A DNA stretch of 64,000 nt from Neisseria gonorrhoeae. GTDB taxonomy: Bacteria; Pseudomonadota; Gammaproteobacteria; Burkholderiales; Neisseriaceae. The DNA is taken from contig NZ_QNRU01000008.1 of the NCBI RefSeq assembly GCF_003315235.1, positions 1-64,000 on the forward strand. The letters are read 5' to 3'. The position numbers and the translations under genes were made by a program. Of the stretch, positions 40,496 to 51,050 are shown piece after piece (the first letter of the stretch is position 1; every line of letters starts with the position of its first letter). Below the pieces are notes generated by a model. The model did not search any database, was not told the DNA's origin, and worked only from the letters and a program-made list of their open reading frames with translations.

Positions 40496-41806
40496 TCATT
40501 TTGCCTTTAATGCCTCTTCGTCCAGCGATTTCAACCATGCCAGCTTTTCGCCGATTTTGATTTCCAGCCCGCGCGGGACGGGTTGGTAAAAGTCCGGTTC
40601 GTCCAAGCCGTCGGGCATATAACTTTCGCCGGCGGCGTAGGCGTTCGGTTCGTCGTGGGCGTAGCGGTATTCGCGTCCGTAGCCCAATTCCTTCATCAGC
40701 TTGGTCGGGGCGTTGCGCAGGTGGACGGGCACTTCGTCGCTGGCGTTTTCTTTGACGAAGCGGCGCATTTGGTTGTATGCCTTGTAGCCCGCGTTGGATT
40801 TGGCGGCGGCGGCAAGGTACAGCACGGCTTGCGCCAGCGCGAGTTCGCCTTCGGGCGAGCCTAAGCGTTCAAAGGTGGCGGCGGCATCGTTGGCGATTTG
40901 GAAGGCGCGCGGGTCGGCAAGCCCGATGTCTTCCCAAGCGATACGCACGATGCGGCGGGCGAGATAGCGCGGGTCGGTGCCGCCGTCGAGCATACGGCAA
41001 AACCAATACAGCGCGGCGTTCGGATGCGAACCGCGCACGGATTTGTGCAGGGCGGAGATTTGGTTGTAGAAACTCTCGCCGCCTTTGTCGAAACGGCGGA
41101 TTTGCGCGCCCAAGCTGTCGGCGAGAAATTCGGTGGTCAGGATTTTCAGACGGCGCGTGTCGGCGGCACGTAAAAGTTGTTCCAACAAATTCAATAATCT
41201 GCGCGCATCACCGTCGGCGGTATTGACGAGCAGCTCTTGCACATCGGCTTCAATCGTGAAATCCCGGTATTCGGGCAAAGCCAACACTTTGGCAATCAGT
41301 TTCTTGAGGTCGTCTGAAGACAAGGATTGCAAAACATATACCTGCGCGCGGCTCAACAGCGCGGGATTGACTTCAAACGACGGATTTTCCGTCGTTGCGC
41401 CGATAAAGGTCAGCAAACCGCTTTCGACATGCGGCAAAAACGCGTCCTGCTGCGCCTTGTTGAAGCGGTGGACTTCATCGACAAACAAAATCGTCGCGCG
41501 TCCCTGCTGCAAAGCGATTTCAGCCTTATCGATTGCCCCGCGGATGTCCTTCACGCCGGAAAACACGGCGGAAACAGGCAAAAACTGGGCATTGAAACTC
41601 TGCGCCAAAATCCGCGCCAACGTTGTCTTGCCCACGCCCGGCGGCCCCCACAGCAACATAGAATGCGGCTTCCCGCCTTCCACCGCCACGCGCAGCGGCT
41701 TGCCTTCGCCGATTAAATGCTGCTGCCCGATGACATCATCAAGCGTATGCGGGCGCAGACGTTCGGCAAGCGGTGCGTCGGGTTCTCGGACAAACAAATC
41801 GGTCAT
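40496..41806 (-). CDS. rarA: Replication-associated recombination protein A (RarA/MgsA)
   Basis: A 436-residue AAA+ ATPase acting at stalled replication forks. Walker A GPPGVGKTTLAR, Walker B ILFVDEVHRFNKAQQDAFLP, sensor GATTENPSFEVNPALLSRA and the C-terminal tetramerisation region (SVRGSHPNAALYWFCRML, then DPRYLARRIVRIAWEDIG) are intact. Start MTDLFVREPD. It stands alone between the hsd operon and a dead autotransporter; ordinary housekeeping composition. Confidence 0.97.
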   Translation of the reverse strand: MTDLFVREPDAPLAERLRPHTLDDVIGQQHLIGEGKPLRVAVEGGKPHSMLLWGPPGVGKTTLARILAQSFNAQFLPVSAVFSGVKDIRGAIDKAEIALQQGRATILFVDEVHRFNKAQQDAFLPHVESGLLTFIGATTENPSFEVNPALLSRAQVYVLQSLSSDDLKKLIAKVLALPEYRDFTIEADVQELLVNTADGDARRLLNLLEQLLRAADTRRLKILTTEFLADSLGAQIRRFDKGGESFYNQISALHKSVRGSHPNAALYWFCRMLDGGTDPRYLARRIVRIAWEDIGLADPRAFQIANDAAATFERLGSPEGELALAQAVLYLAAAAKSNAGYKAYNQMRRFVKENASDEVPVHLRNAPTKLMKELGYGREYRYAHDEPNAYAAGESYMPDGLDEPDFYQPVPRGLEIKIGEKLAWLKSLDEEALKAK

Positions 41807-42068
41807 AACGGCTCCGTCAACAGGTTTTCAGACAATATGATTATACGGCAGGGAAAGGCGGCGTGCCGCATACGGATACCGCCCCACCGTTTGTACTAAG
41901 CCGATCTTAGGCGTACAATTGGGAAATTTCAGGAAATTTATACGCTATGCCATCCATGCAGCTTTGCAACCGGACCCGCAAAGACCAGGTCCCGTTTTAA
42001 CCATGCGGGGAAGTTAAGATTACAGTAAACAAAACTATTTTGCCTTATTGGAAGAAAGGGGAACAGTT

Positions 42069-45000
42069 ATGAGAAATTGGAACTTATTACCACCGGGGAA
42101 GGGGCAGATGGAGACTTACTGGTCAACGGTTCTTACGGCATCCGTTCTTTTGCAGACCTAAAATTGGAATACAAACCCGAATTATCGGTGAGAAGCAATC
42201 ATGACATTATTTTCAACAATGATTTTCAATCTGTTGACGTACAACCCTATTCCGGAAATATCCATTTGGATGCCAAAGGAAAAATTCAATTTAATTTGAA
42301 TGTTGCCGATAAGGTAACAGATCCAACCACACATCAAGAAAAGTTAGTGAACGATAACGCTTTAGTGCGGTATGTCAACAATATCACCCCCTCCGATGAA
42401 AATGACAAAGGCAGCATATCCTTCCATTCAAAAACAGGCAATTTGTTCAATATGAACGTTAACGTTCATAAAGGCACACACCATTTCGGTATTCACAACC
42501 TCCGCAATACCAATGTTAATCTGACTGCCGAAGACGGCGATAATGTGGTTGCGATTAAAGGGAAGCTTGCCGAGCCTATGCCGGCAGGAAAAGTTGAGAG
42601 TACAAGTTTTTTAAGGGGTATTGAAACGGCTTTTAAATCCAATACCGTATTAACGGGGAATAACAATAAAATATCCATCACCACTGAGGGCGACGGCTTG
42701 GGATTGGGCGTAAATGGCCTCCAGTCCAACTCCCCCTATTCCGGACACACGACGGGTACTTTCATCAATAATCAACCAAGCAATACTACCCAACCTTCCC
42801 TTGACGGCACCAGCACCATCGAACTCAAAGCCGTCAAGGGGAATAATGAAGTTGATTTAAATGTAAAAAACCACGCCTCCGTAAAAGGCATTATCACGTC
42901 GCATTCTGCAAAAGCAACGCTTGAAGCCGAGGAGGATAATATTGTCCGGGTTAAAAATCCGGACACCAAGACGGCTTTAATCAATGCCTGGAAAGAAAAA
43001 TACCCCAATAATTCGCCAGAACCATACAGGGTGGGGGGTTCAATCCACGATTGACAGCGATGTAGTTTTGAGTGCGGCAAACAATATCGTTGAAGTAGGA
43101 GGCAGCCCGATGAACCAAGAAGGGATTACCGCTCACGGAAATGCCACGATTACCCTCAAGGCGAAAGAAAACAATAAAATTACCGTGGAAAACGCCGCAT
43201 ACAGCAGCGACGGCATTTCGACTCTGATTAACAGAACGGGGGCAAGACCCGGAACAAGGGATGATGGAAATAAAATCATACTGGAAGCCGGCGGCGATAA
43301 TATTGTTACCATGAAATCCGGCGATGCGGATGCGGATTATGTAAACAATTCCAAAGTATTAACGGAGACACCATATTATAAAAGCAAACGAGGTTCCAAC
43401 GGCATTTTTGCCTATGGCGACAAATCGCTGGTCAAACTGATTGGCGAGAATAATATCGTTAAGAGTGAAATCAGTGAAAAATCTAAGGCATTAAATGGGG
43501 GATTTCGCCATATCGGCATTTATTCATGGCAAAACGCGAAAGTCGAATTGTCTGCGAAGAGCGACAATATCGTACAAGGCGGAATTTGGGGCTTATACTC
43601 CAACAACTCCTCAATTTCCCTCAAGGGGAAAAATAATGTGATTTCAAACCCGAAATATAATGTTTTCGCCTACAAAAAGGCAAAGGTGGATTTGACTGTC
43701 GAAAATAAAAACACATTATCTGATGCGGAATTTGGCGTATATGCCTTAAACACAAGTATGGTTAATTTGTCTTCAAAAGATAATAACGAGGTAAAAAGCA
43801 CCCAAGTGGGTCTGTATTCGCAAGACGGCGGTTCAATCAATGTAGATAGGAAGGATAATATTATTGAAGGCGACGCGGTTGCCTTGGTGGGAAAAGGTGG
43901 AAGTCAAAACATTCGGGCAAGCCGTACAAACCTGATTAGTTCAAAAAGCTTAGGAATTCATGCTGAACAAGCTGCAAAAATAGCCATAACCGGCGCAAGC
44001 AATACAATTCATGCAAGCAATGCCGCTATTCGTTCATTAGACAAAAGCGAAGTTAAGATTGACGGTCAAATTACCATTGACTCCAACGTTGCCAATCTTG
44101 CAAGGCAAGATGGTTCAATTCATTTGAATTATAAAGACGATACCCGTATCACAGGGGCAACCGTATCTGATAAGGGTTTGGTAGCCATCAAACCTTTGAA
44201 TAACACGAATATTGTTGCCGACACTATTCACTATAAAGGCGATGTCTTGGCGGTAAATAAGGGTAAAGTGGAATTAGATTTCACGCCGAACATCCGTTTA
44301 GTGGGACGTTTGGATAATTTTAGCGGCTTAACCGATTCCAAACATAAAAATTTATTCGAAAACTATGTTGCAAATTTAGACAGCAAAAGTGCGGGCGAAA
44401 TTAACTTTAATTTAGCCAAAGACGCATTATGGACGATGACAGGTCAAAGCTGGCTGGATAAATTGGAAGGACAAGGCACTATCGATTTTAATAATGATGC
44501 TAAAACAAGTGGACGCGCCTTACATATCGGTGAATTGGCGGGTGCCAATAAATTCTTGATGCATCTGAATAAAGACGGCATTCACAGCGATATGCTCTAT
44601 GTGAAAAAAGGCACTTCGACACCGCAAGAAGTCGTCGTCAAAAATCTGTCCGAAGTGCTCGACAGTATGAATTACGGCGAACGTTTGCGTTTCGCTACAG
44701 TAACAAACTCAAAAAATGAATTTGTGAACGGTAAAAAATATATTGACGATACGCACCTTATGGAGGATGCCCTGACTGTCGAATACTCCGCACATAACGG
44801 CGATAAAAACAACAAGGATGACTATAATAAATCCTTTAACGGCTCTGAAATGACGGCGGAAAAAGCTGGAGACGATTATGTCAATAAAACCTATACCGAC
44901 AACAGGCAAAATGTCTATTTGGTCAAACAGGCTACCGGCAATCCGAGCCGAAATGTCAAAAATATCAATGATATGTTCGATTCAACCGCACATTATGCGT

Positions 45001-45889
45001 TCACTTTGGATACTTATGCCAAACGCGAAGGGGAGCGGGCTTTTTCAACGTTGGATAAAAAAGAAGGCGATTGGATAAGGCTGACGCATACCCGTGTGAT
45101 TCAATCCAATGCGTTTAGGTTTCATAACAACGATTTTGAAATCGGATATGACCGATTCAGCCTCAACGAGCAGGAGAAAAAACGCAAATGGGGCATAAGT
45201 CTCGACTACGGCCACGGCAGGACATCATTATGGAATACGTTTGGCAAGGACAAAATCAGGAAATATGAATTGGCTCTGTACAATACTACCCAATACATAG
45301 ATAAAGAAGGAGACGAAACAGGGTATATCGACAATGTATTAAAAATAGGAAAACTGCGTAACCGTGTGATTGCACGAAATCATATGGGGCAATTATGGGG
45401 CAAGGGAAAATATAGCAACACCCTATTCTCTATCAGCACCGAATACGGCCGCCGTAAATTTTTGGATGACGATAAATTGTGGCGGATTACACCGCAAGTA
45501 CAGTTGCAATATTCCTATTTGAGAGGTACCGGCTATCGGATCGATAACGGCATAAACGTCAATTTAAGCCACGCAAACAGCCTGATAGGCCGCTTGGGTT
45601 TGGATGTCGTGAGAAAATTTGACGGAGGCAAAAAACTTTTCTATATCAAAGGCAATATCTTTCATGAATTTTTGGGCAGTCGTTCCTTTAAGGCATTTGA
45701 GGGCAAAAGTCATTATGCTCAAAAATGAAATACGAGGGGGACTTGGTATTCCGCCGGATTGGGCTACAATGCGCGGACAGGCAAAAAAAAAAAAAACGAA
45801 TGTCTTTGCCGATGCGGAAAAAAGAGTTTTCCGGCGGGAAAAAAGGATCGTACAACATCCGCTTATCCGTTTCCCATCAGTTTGGCTGA
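42069..45889 (+). pseudogene. Autotransporter, signal-less and multiply broken
   Basis: A ribosome-binding site and ATG at 42069 (MRNWN) lead out of frame to the passenger, which starts LELITTGEGADGDLLVNGSY without a signal peptide; that region looks deleted. The passenger is rich in Asn/Asp repeats (AEDGDNVVAIKGK; KENNKITVENAAYSS). A G6 tract at 43033-43038 shifts the frame. The beta-barrel begins around residue YAKREGERAFSTLDKKEGDW. A TGA at 45726-45728 replaces Trp, and an A14 tract at 45783-45796 plus one more shift precede the true end SVSHQFG at 45889. Family is the AutA/AutB-like neisserial autotransporters (inferred). No surface product expected. Confidence 0.8.
45783..45796 (+). repeat. 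A14 homopolymer in the autotransporter barrel
   Basis: Fourteen consecutive A within codons for the last barrel strands. Length changes here would switch frame, but other breaks upstream already inactivate the gene. Confidence 0.85.
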
Positions 45890-46049
45890 ATGATATCGGG
45901 GCCGCGCCATTATTCGGCAGGCCCCATTTTATTGCCACACATTGCCTGCCCGATTCCCGTTTCAACAGCAAACCCTTCCAATATTTTGTTCAAACTTGGA
46001 TCGCGGCAGATGGGGGCGTGCAAGCCCCGCAAGGTTTTTTTGGCTTTTA

Positions 46050-46285
46050 CGGAACAGCACGCATTTCGCCAAACGGCAAAATTGCATTAACGGAATTGAA
46101 AACTTTTGGAATTGTGCAAAACGGCATTTGCGTCAGTTTAACGGCATTTCCAAAGGGCATTTTAAGCCGTATTCGAGAGAATGCGGATGGCGTTTTCAGT
46201 GTTTTCAGTGTTTTCAGCGTGATAAAATTCAAATTTCTATTCTAAAACAATCAGCAAAGCAGGATTTATTTCAGTTGTCCGAGAC
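46050..46285 (+). mobile_element. IS1016 right-end remnant
   Basis: Codes for the transposase C-terminus (HFAKRQNCINGIENFWNCAK, then RHLRQFNGISKGHF and GWRFQCF) with a local triplication of CAGTGTTTT (about 46195-46220). It ends at the inverted-repeat-like CAGTTGTCCGAGACAACG. The rest of the stretch 45890-46050 shows nothing recognisable. The element's end supplies the last codons of the adjoining lysR gene on the other strand. Confidence 0.75.
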
Positions 46286-47187
46286 AACGGGCGGCTGCAC
46301 CGCCTGCACTCCCCATACTTTTTCAACGCACTCGAGCAGGAGTGAGACGTGGGGATTATCCTCGTATTCTTCCGCATAAATGAAATTGAGCGGCATACTG
46401 TGGCGGCACGATTCGATAATAGCCACGCCCGCGCCTTCTTTTGCCGCCGCTTCGGCTTTGTTTCCCTGCACCATTGCCACACCTATACCGCCTGCAACCA
46501 AATCGATAAGGGTTTGGGGGTAGTCGCACAATATCTGTTTTTTTGGGTGAGAGCCGGTTGCTGCGCCAAAACTGGTGCAGGTGCTTCCTACTTCCGGACA
46601 CGCCCGACATTTCTATCCATACGCATTCTTGCAGGCTCTGCGGAAGGGAGCGGGTCAGCCGGGAATATTGGCTTTGCGGGCAAATCAGCGCGTAGGTCAG
46701 GTTTTGCAGGAATACGCTGCGGATGCCGCCTTGGGCGGCGTTGCCGAGTATAAAGCCGCCGTGCAGGGTTTTGTGTTGGATGCGCGAGAGGATTTCGCCG
46801 CTCATTCCGTATTGGATGTGCAGGCGCGTTTTGGGGGGCTGTTTGACCGATATTGTCCGTCAGCGCGACGAGTTTTGCCGAATCGATGGGGTGGATAATG
46901 CCCAAACTGGTCTCTTCCGAATAATCGCCTGCCAGCGTTTTGGCAAAATACTCCAACTTGTGTTTGTATTGCAGCAGGGATTCCGCTTCGGGCAACAGTA
47001 TTTCGCCCGCCCGCGTCAATACCATGCCTTTCCCCGTGCTCCTGAACAGCGGCGTGCCGACATATTCTTCAAGGGCTTTAATTTGGGCGGAAACGGCAGG
47101 CTGGGAAAGGAAAAGTCGTTTGGCGGTTTGGGTAAGGTTGCCCTCGTGCGCGACGGCGACAAATGATTTTAATTGTACGGCATCCAT
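46271..47187 (-). pseudogene. LysR-family transcriptional regulator, two frameshifts
   Basis: Starts MDAVQLKSFVAVAHEGNLTQ, then TAKRLFLSQPAVSAQIKALE, a textbook LysR winged helix. The frame breaks at about 46840 (after DNIGQTAP), continues as MSGEILSRIQHKTLHGGFIL, and breaks again at about 46545 to give YPQTLIDLVAGGIGVAMVQ and MPLNFIYAEE, ending PPVVSDN. The final codons are within an IS1016 end. It is divergent from the dead DUF3360 transporter, its likely former target. Effector unknown. Confidence 0.85.
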
Positions 47188-47440
47188 GTATCCCTCCTTG
47201 TGCGGATGTTTTCTATATTTGTGCAATCGAAATCTTTTAGGCGGATTGTTGCTGAAAATTAACTTTTTAATCAAGTGGTTTGTAAATTGTATCAGTTTTC
47301 CGGATGATGATTATTAAAAAAAATTGGTTTTATTGCCTGTTTGGGCTTTAAATGGGGTTACGGCTTCCGAACGCAGCCCGTATCAAAAAGAAAAGTCATG
47401 CGCCCCCTTTTACGAGGCGCGATATATAAGGAGGAAGGTT

Positions 47441-48903
47441 ATGGAAAAACATAATGGGACTTATCGGGATTTACACCGTCCGGCTTCGGAATTTGCGACG
47501 CGGGACGAATATTTGGAACATGAATTGCAGATTATGCAACCAAAACGCTGGCGGCCCAACCTGCCCTTTCGCGATTACCGCTTCGAGTGGGAGGATTTGA
47601 TTCCTGCGATGGCGGGAACGATTGGAAAAGTGGTGATGGTGGGGGGCGGCGGCGTTTGCCGCACCTTTGGGGCTGCCTGACAGCTTTGTACTGGAAAATG
47701 TGCGCTATGAGCTTTTAATCGCCGCCGCGTTTATCTTATTGGTATCGGGCTTTTTCTGCCCGGCGCCAACCTGCCCGGTACGCACGGGCCGCTGATTCCG
47801 ATGATTCCCATCGTTGTGTCGGCAGGCGGGCATCCTTTGGCGTTCGGCATTTCGATTGCGGTTTTAGGTCTGCTGATGGCTTTATTTCGCGGCGGCAGTA
47901 TTATGGCGAAGCTGACAAGCAACGGCGTATGCGGCGGATTATTACTCTATTTGGGCTTTATCGGCACGACGGGGCAGGTAAAAAAATTGTTTTCGTGGGC
48001 AGGCGGTTTTAATATGCCCTACATCGCTTTTACCGTCATTATTGTAACGATTGTGATGTACGCTTTGTTGGAGCATTGGAAAAAACGCTGGTTGGCCGTG
48101 CCTTTGGGATGCTTGATTGCCGGTGTGGCGGCATTTGCATTGGGTGCGCCGTTTGAGTTTCACACCGCCCCCGGCCTGCCTCCAATGAGTCCTGCTTATT
48201 GGTAGGGTGAAAACAGCGGCTGGCATCTGGGGTTGCCGACGGCAGAAAGTTTTTTGGTTGTCTTTCCATTTGCGGTATTGGCTGTTGCAATGTGGTCGCC
48301 CGATTTTTTAGGACATCAAGTGTTCCAAAAAATCAGCTATCCGGAAAAAACCGATAAGGTATTGATGAATATAGACGACACCATGACAAGTTGTTCTGTC
48401 CGTCAAGCAGTGGGTTCTATTTTAGGGGGTGCAAATTTTACCTCTTCTTGGGGAACTTATATCGTGCCGGCATCGATTGCCAAACGCCCCATTCCGGGCG
48501 GTGCGGTTTTAACGGCGGTTTTATGTATTATCGCCGGGTTGTGGGGCTATCCGATGGACTTGGCGATTTGGCAGCCGGTATTGAGCGTAGCCTTGATCGT
48601 AGGCGTATACTTACCGCTTTTGGAAGCGGGCATGGAAATGACGCGCAAAGGCAAAACCACCCAATCCGCCGCCATCGTGGTGTTCTCTTCCGTCTGGTCA
48701 ATCCGGTTTTCGGCTGGGCGTTGACGATGCTGTTGGATAATTTGGGCTTAATCGGCTGCAAAGAACGCAGCGCGCAATTAGGTTTTGTCGGACGAGTATT
48801 GATACCCGCAGTAGGTTTCTTAATCTTGTGTGTGGCGATGGGTGCGGTCGGGATGCTGCCCGGTATCCCTCCGTTTTTGGAGCAGTTCAAATCTTTGGGC
48901 TAG
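47441..48903 (+). pseudogene. DUF3360-family membrane transporter, several breaks
   Basis: A strong ribosome-binding site (AAGGAGGAAGG) precedes MEKHNGTYRDLHRPASEFAT. LQIMQPKRWRPNLPFRDYRF is the family opening. A GGTGGGGGGCGG tract at about 47640-47650 shifts the frame. A second slip occurs in a T run near 47755, a TAG stops at 48203-48205 where Trp is expected (PAYW-stop-GENSGWHLG), and another shift lies near 48700. The remaining pieces are hydrophobic permease segments (GFNMPYIAFTVIIVTIVMYA; LGGANFTSSWGTYIVPASIA). The substrate of this family is not established. Confidence 0.8.
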
Positions 48904-48915
48904 GCTGAAATCGCA

Positions 48916-48950
48916 AATGCCGTCTGAACCGGTTTCAGACGGCATTTTTG
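48916..48950 (+). terminator. Inverted uptake-sequence terminator
   Basis: AAATGCCGTCTGAACC and GGTTTCAGACGGCATTTTT, 13 bases past the last stop of the DUF3360 pseudogene. Confidence 0.85.
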
Positions 48951-49153
48951 CAAACAGGCAAAATGACGGCGGCGGGATTTTTTATTTTCCCGATTGAAGT
49001 ATAATGTTGCCGGGCTTCAACCGGATATTCAAACGGTTTGCTCCAACACTCGGAACGGCGCATAAAACGCCGCCCTTCGCGTTATCCCGAACGGGGCGGC
49101 TAATCAGATCCTATCGCCATAAAAGGCGGGGTTTCAACCGAAAAGGAATTGAG

Positions 49154-49522
49154 ATGAATAAAACCTTGTCTATTTTGCCGGCGGCAATCTTACTCGGCGG
49201 GTGCGCCGCCGGCGGCAACACATTCGGCAGCTTAGACGGCGGCACGGGTATGGGTGGCAGCATCGTCAAAATGACGGTAGAAAGCCAATGCCGTGCGGAA
49301 TTGGACAGGCGCAGCGAATGGCGTTTGACCGCGCTGGCGATGAGTGCCGAAAAACAGGCGGAATGGGAAAACAAGATTTGCGGCTGCGCTACCGAAGAAG
49401 CACCTAACCAGCTGACCGGCAACGATGTGATGCAGATGCTGAACCAGTCCACGCGCAATCAGGCACTTGCCGCCCTGACCGTCAAAACGGTTTCCGCCTG
49501 CTTCAAACGCCTGTACCGCTAA
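49154..49522 (+). CDS. Hypothetical lipoprotein
   Basis: A 122-residue protein. MNKTLSILPAAILLGGCAAG is a lipoprotein signal with lipobox LGGC at about residue 17. The mature part has three further cysteines (SQCRAEL, KICGCATEE) plus one in VSACFKRLYR and a mainly helical C-terminus. Start chosen at the signal peptide; the longer upstream frame is Arg-rich and lacks support. It lies just before thrC, separated by an uptake-sequence pair. No named family recognised; probably an outer-membrane-anchored protein. Confidence 0.8.
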   Translation: MNKTLSILPAAILLGGCAAGGNTFGSLDGGTGMGGSIVKMTVESQCRAELDRRSEWRLTALAMSAEKQAEWENKICGCATEEAPNQLTGNDVMQMLNQSTRNQALAALTVKTVSACFKRLYR

Positions 49523-49527
49523 CCTTC

Positions 49528-49558
49528 TTCAGACGGCATGAGGCAGATGCCGTCTGAA
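49528..49558 (+). terminator. Inverted uptake pair before thrC
   Basis: TTCAGACGGCAT and ATGCCGTCTGAA, seven-base loop, five bases past the lipoprotein stop. No T run, so its termination strength is uncertain. Confidence 0.55.
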
Positions 49559-49594
49559 TCCGTTTTCCTGCAATTTCGACAAACGAGAAAAATC

Positions 49595-51004
49595 ATGAGA
49601 TACATCAGCACGCGCGGCGAAACCGCACACAAACCGTTCAGCGAAGTTTTATTGATGGGGCTTGCACCCGACGGCGGCCTGATGCTGCCGGAACATTATC
49701 CGCAAATCGGGCGCGAAACCTTGGACAAATGGCGCGGTTTGGCTTATCCCGAATTGGCGTTTGAAATCATGTGCCTGTTCGTTACCGATATTCCGGAGGA
49801 CGATTTGCGCGACATTCTGAACCGTACTTACACGGAAGCGGCGTTCGGTACTAAGGAAATCACCCCCGTCCGCACGCTTTCAGACGGCATCAAAATCCAA
49901 GCCTTGTCCAACGGCCCGACGCTGGCGTTCAAAGATATGGCGATGCAGTTTTTGGGCAATGCGTTTGAATATGTTTTAAACAAAGAAGGCAAAAAACTCA
50001 ATATCTTGGGCGCAACCAGCGGCGATACGGGTTCGGCTGCGGAATATGCCTTGCGCGGCAAAAAAGGCGTGAACGTATTTATGTTGTCGCCCGACGGTAA
50101 AATGAGCGCGTTCCAACGCGCGCAGATGTACAGCCTGCAAGACGGGAATATCCACAATATCGCCGTGAAGGGGATGTTTGACGACTGCCAGGACATTGTG
50201 AAGGCAGTGCAGAACGATGCCGCGTTCAAGGAAAAATACCATATCGGTACGGTCAATTCGATCAACTGGGGGCGCATCGTCGCGCAAGTGGTTTATTACT
50301 TTGCAGGCTATTTCAATGCCACTTCAAGCAATGACGAAACCGTCAGCTTTTGCGTACCGAGCGGCAACTTCGGCAACGTTTGCGCGGGACACATCGCCAA
50401 ACAAATGGGCCTGCCTGTCCGCTGCCTGATTGTCGCGACCAATGAAAACGATGTGCTGGACGAGTTTTTCAAAACCGGCGCATACCGCCCGCGCAACAGC
50501 GCGCATACTTATGTAACCTCCAGCCCGTCTATGGACATTTCCAAAGCGTCCAACTTCGAGCGTTTCGTGTTCGACCTGATGGATCGCGATCCTCAGGAAA
50601 TCAATACGCTGTGGGCGGAAGTCGCGGCAGGCAAAGGCTTTGACCTGCGGTTTGCCTTGGACAAAGTCGGCGGCAAATACGGCTTTACCTCCGGCAAATC
50701 TACCCACGCCGACCGCCTCGCCACCATCAGACAGGTTTACGAGCAAGACAAAGAACTCATCGACCCGCATACTGCCAACGGCGTAAAAGTCGCCCGCGAA
50801 GTGCGCGAAGCGGGGGAAACGGTGGTTTGTTTGGAAACCGCGTTGGCGGCGAAATTCGATGCGACCATACGCGAAGCCGTCGGCGATGTCGCCATTCCGC
50901 GCCCCGCCGCGCTGGAAGGTTTGGAAAACCTGCCGCAGCGCGTGCAAACCGTGCCGAACAGTGCGGATGCGGTAAAAGGCATCATCGAACAAACCCTTGC
51001 CTGA
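49595..51004 (+). CDS. thrC: Threonine synthase
   Basis: A 469-residue PLP enzyme converting O-phosphohomoserine to threonine, of the longer (fungal/gram-negative) type. The PLP lysine is in GPTLAFKDMAMQF. ILGATSGDTGSAAEYALRGK, then FMLSPDGKMSAFQRAQM and VPSGNFGNVCAGHIA are diagnostic. Start MRYISTRGET fits the family; an upstream ATG in the uptake pair is not supported. Single gene with 46 bases to the next frame. Confidence 0.97.
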   Translation: MRYISTRGETAHKPFSEVLLMGLAPDGGLMLPEHYPQIGRETLDKWRGLAYPELAFEIMCLFVTDIPEDDLRDILNRTYTEAAFGTKEITPVRTLSDGIKIQALSNGPTLAFKDMAMQFLGNAFEYVLNKEGKKLNILGATSGDTGSAAEYALRGKKGVNVFMLSPDGKMSAFQRAQMYSLQDGNIHNIAVKGMFDDCQDIVKAVQNDAAFKEKYHIGTVNSINWGRIVAQVVYYFAGYFNATSSNDETVSFCVPSGNFGNVCAGHIAKQMGLPVRCLIVATNENDVLDEFFKTGAYRPRNSAHTYVTSSPSMDISKASNFERFVFDLMDRDPQEINTLWAEVAAGKGFDLRFALDKVGGKYGFTSGKSTHADRLATIRQVYEQDKELIDPHTANGVKVAREVREAGETVVCLETALAAKFDATIREAVGDVAIPRPAALEGLENLPQRVQTVPNSADAVKGIIEQTLA

Positions 51005-51050
51005 TGTTCCGTATGGGCGGCATTCCATCCGAACTTAAGATTGAAAGAAA

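Noticed and set aside
42050-42075. AAGC-type phase-variable repeats at the autotransporter start
   Set aside because: I looked for a tetranucleotide repeat as in some neisserial autotransporters and found none.
46195-46220. Triple CAGTGTTTT as a contingency (phase-variation) repeat
   Set aside because: Lies in a dead transposase fragment, not in or before a functional gene.
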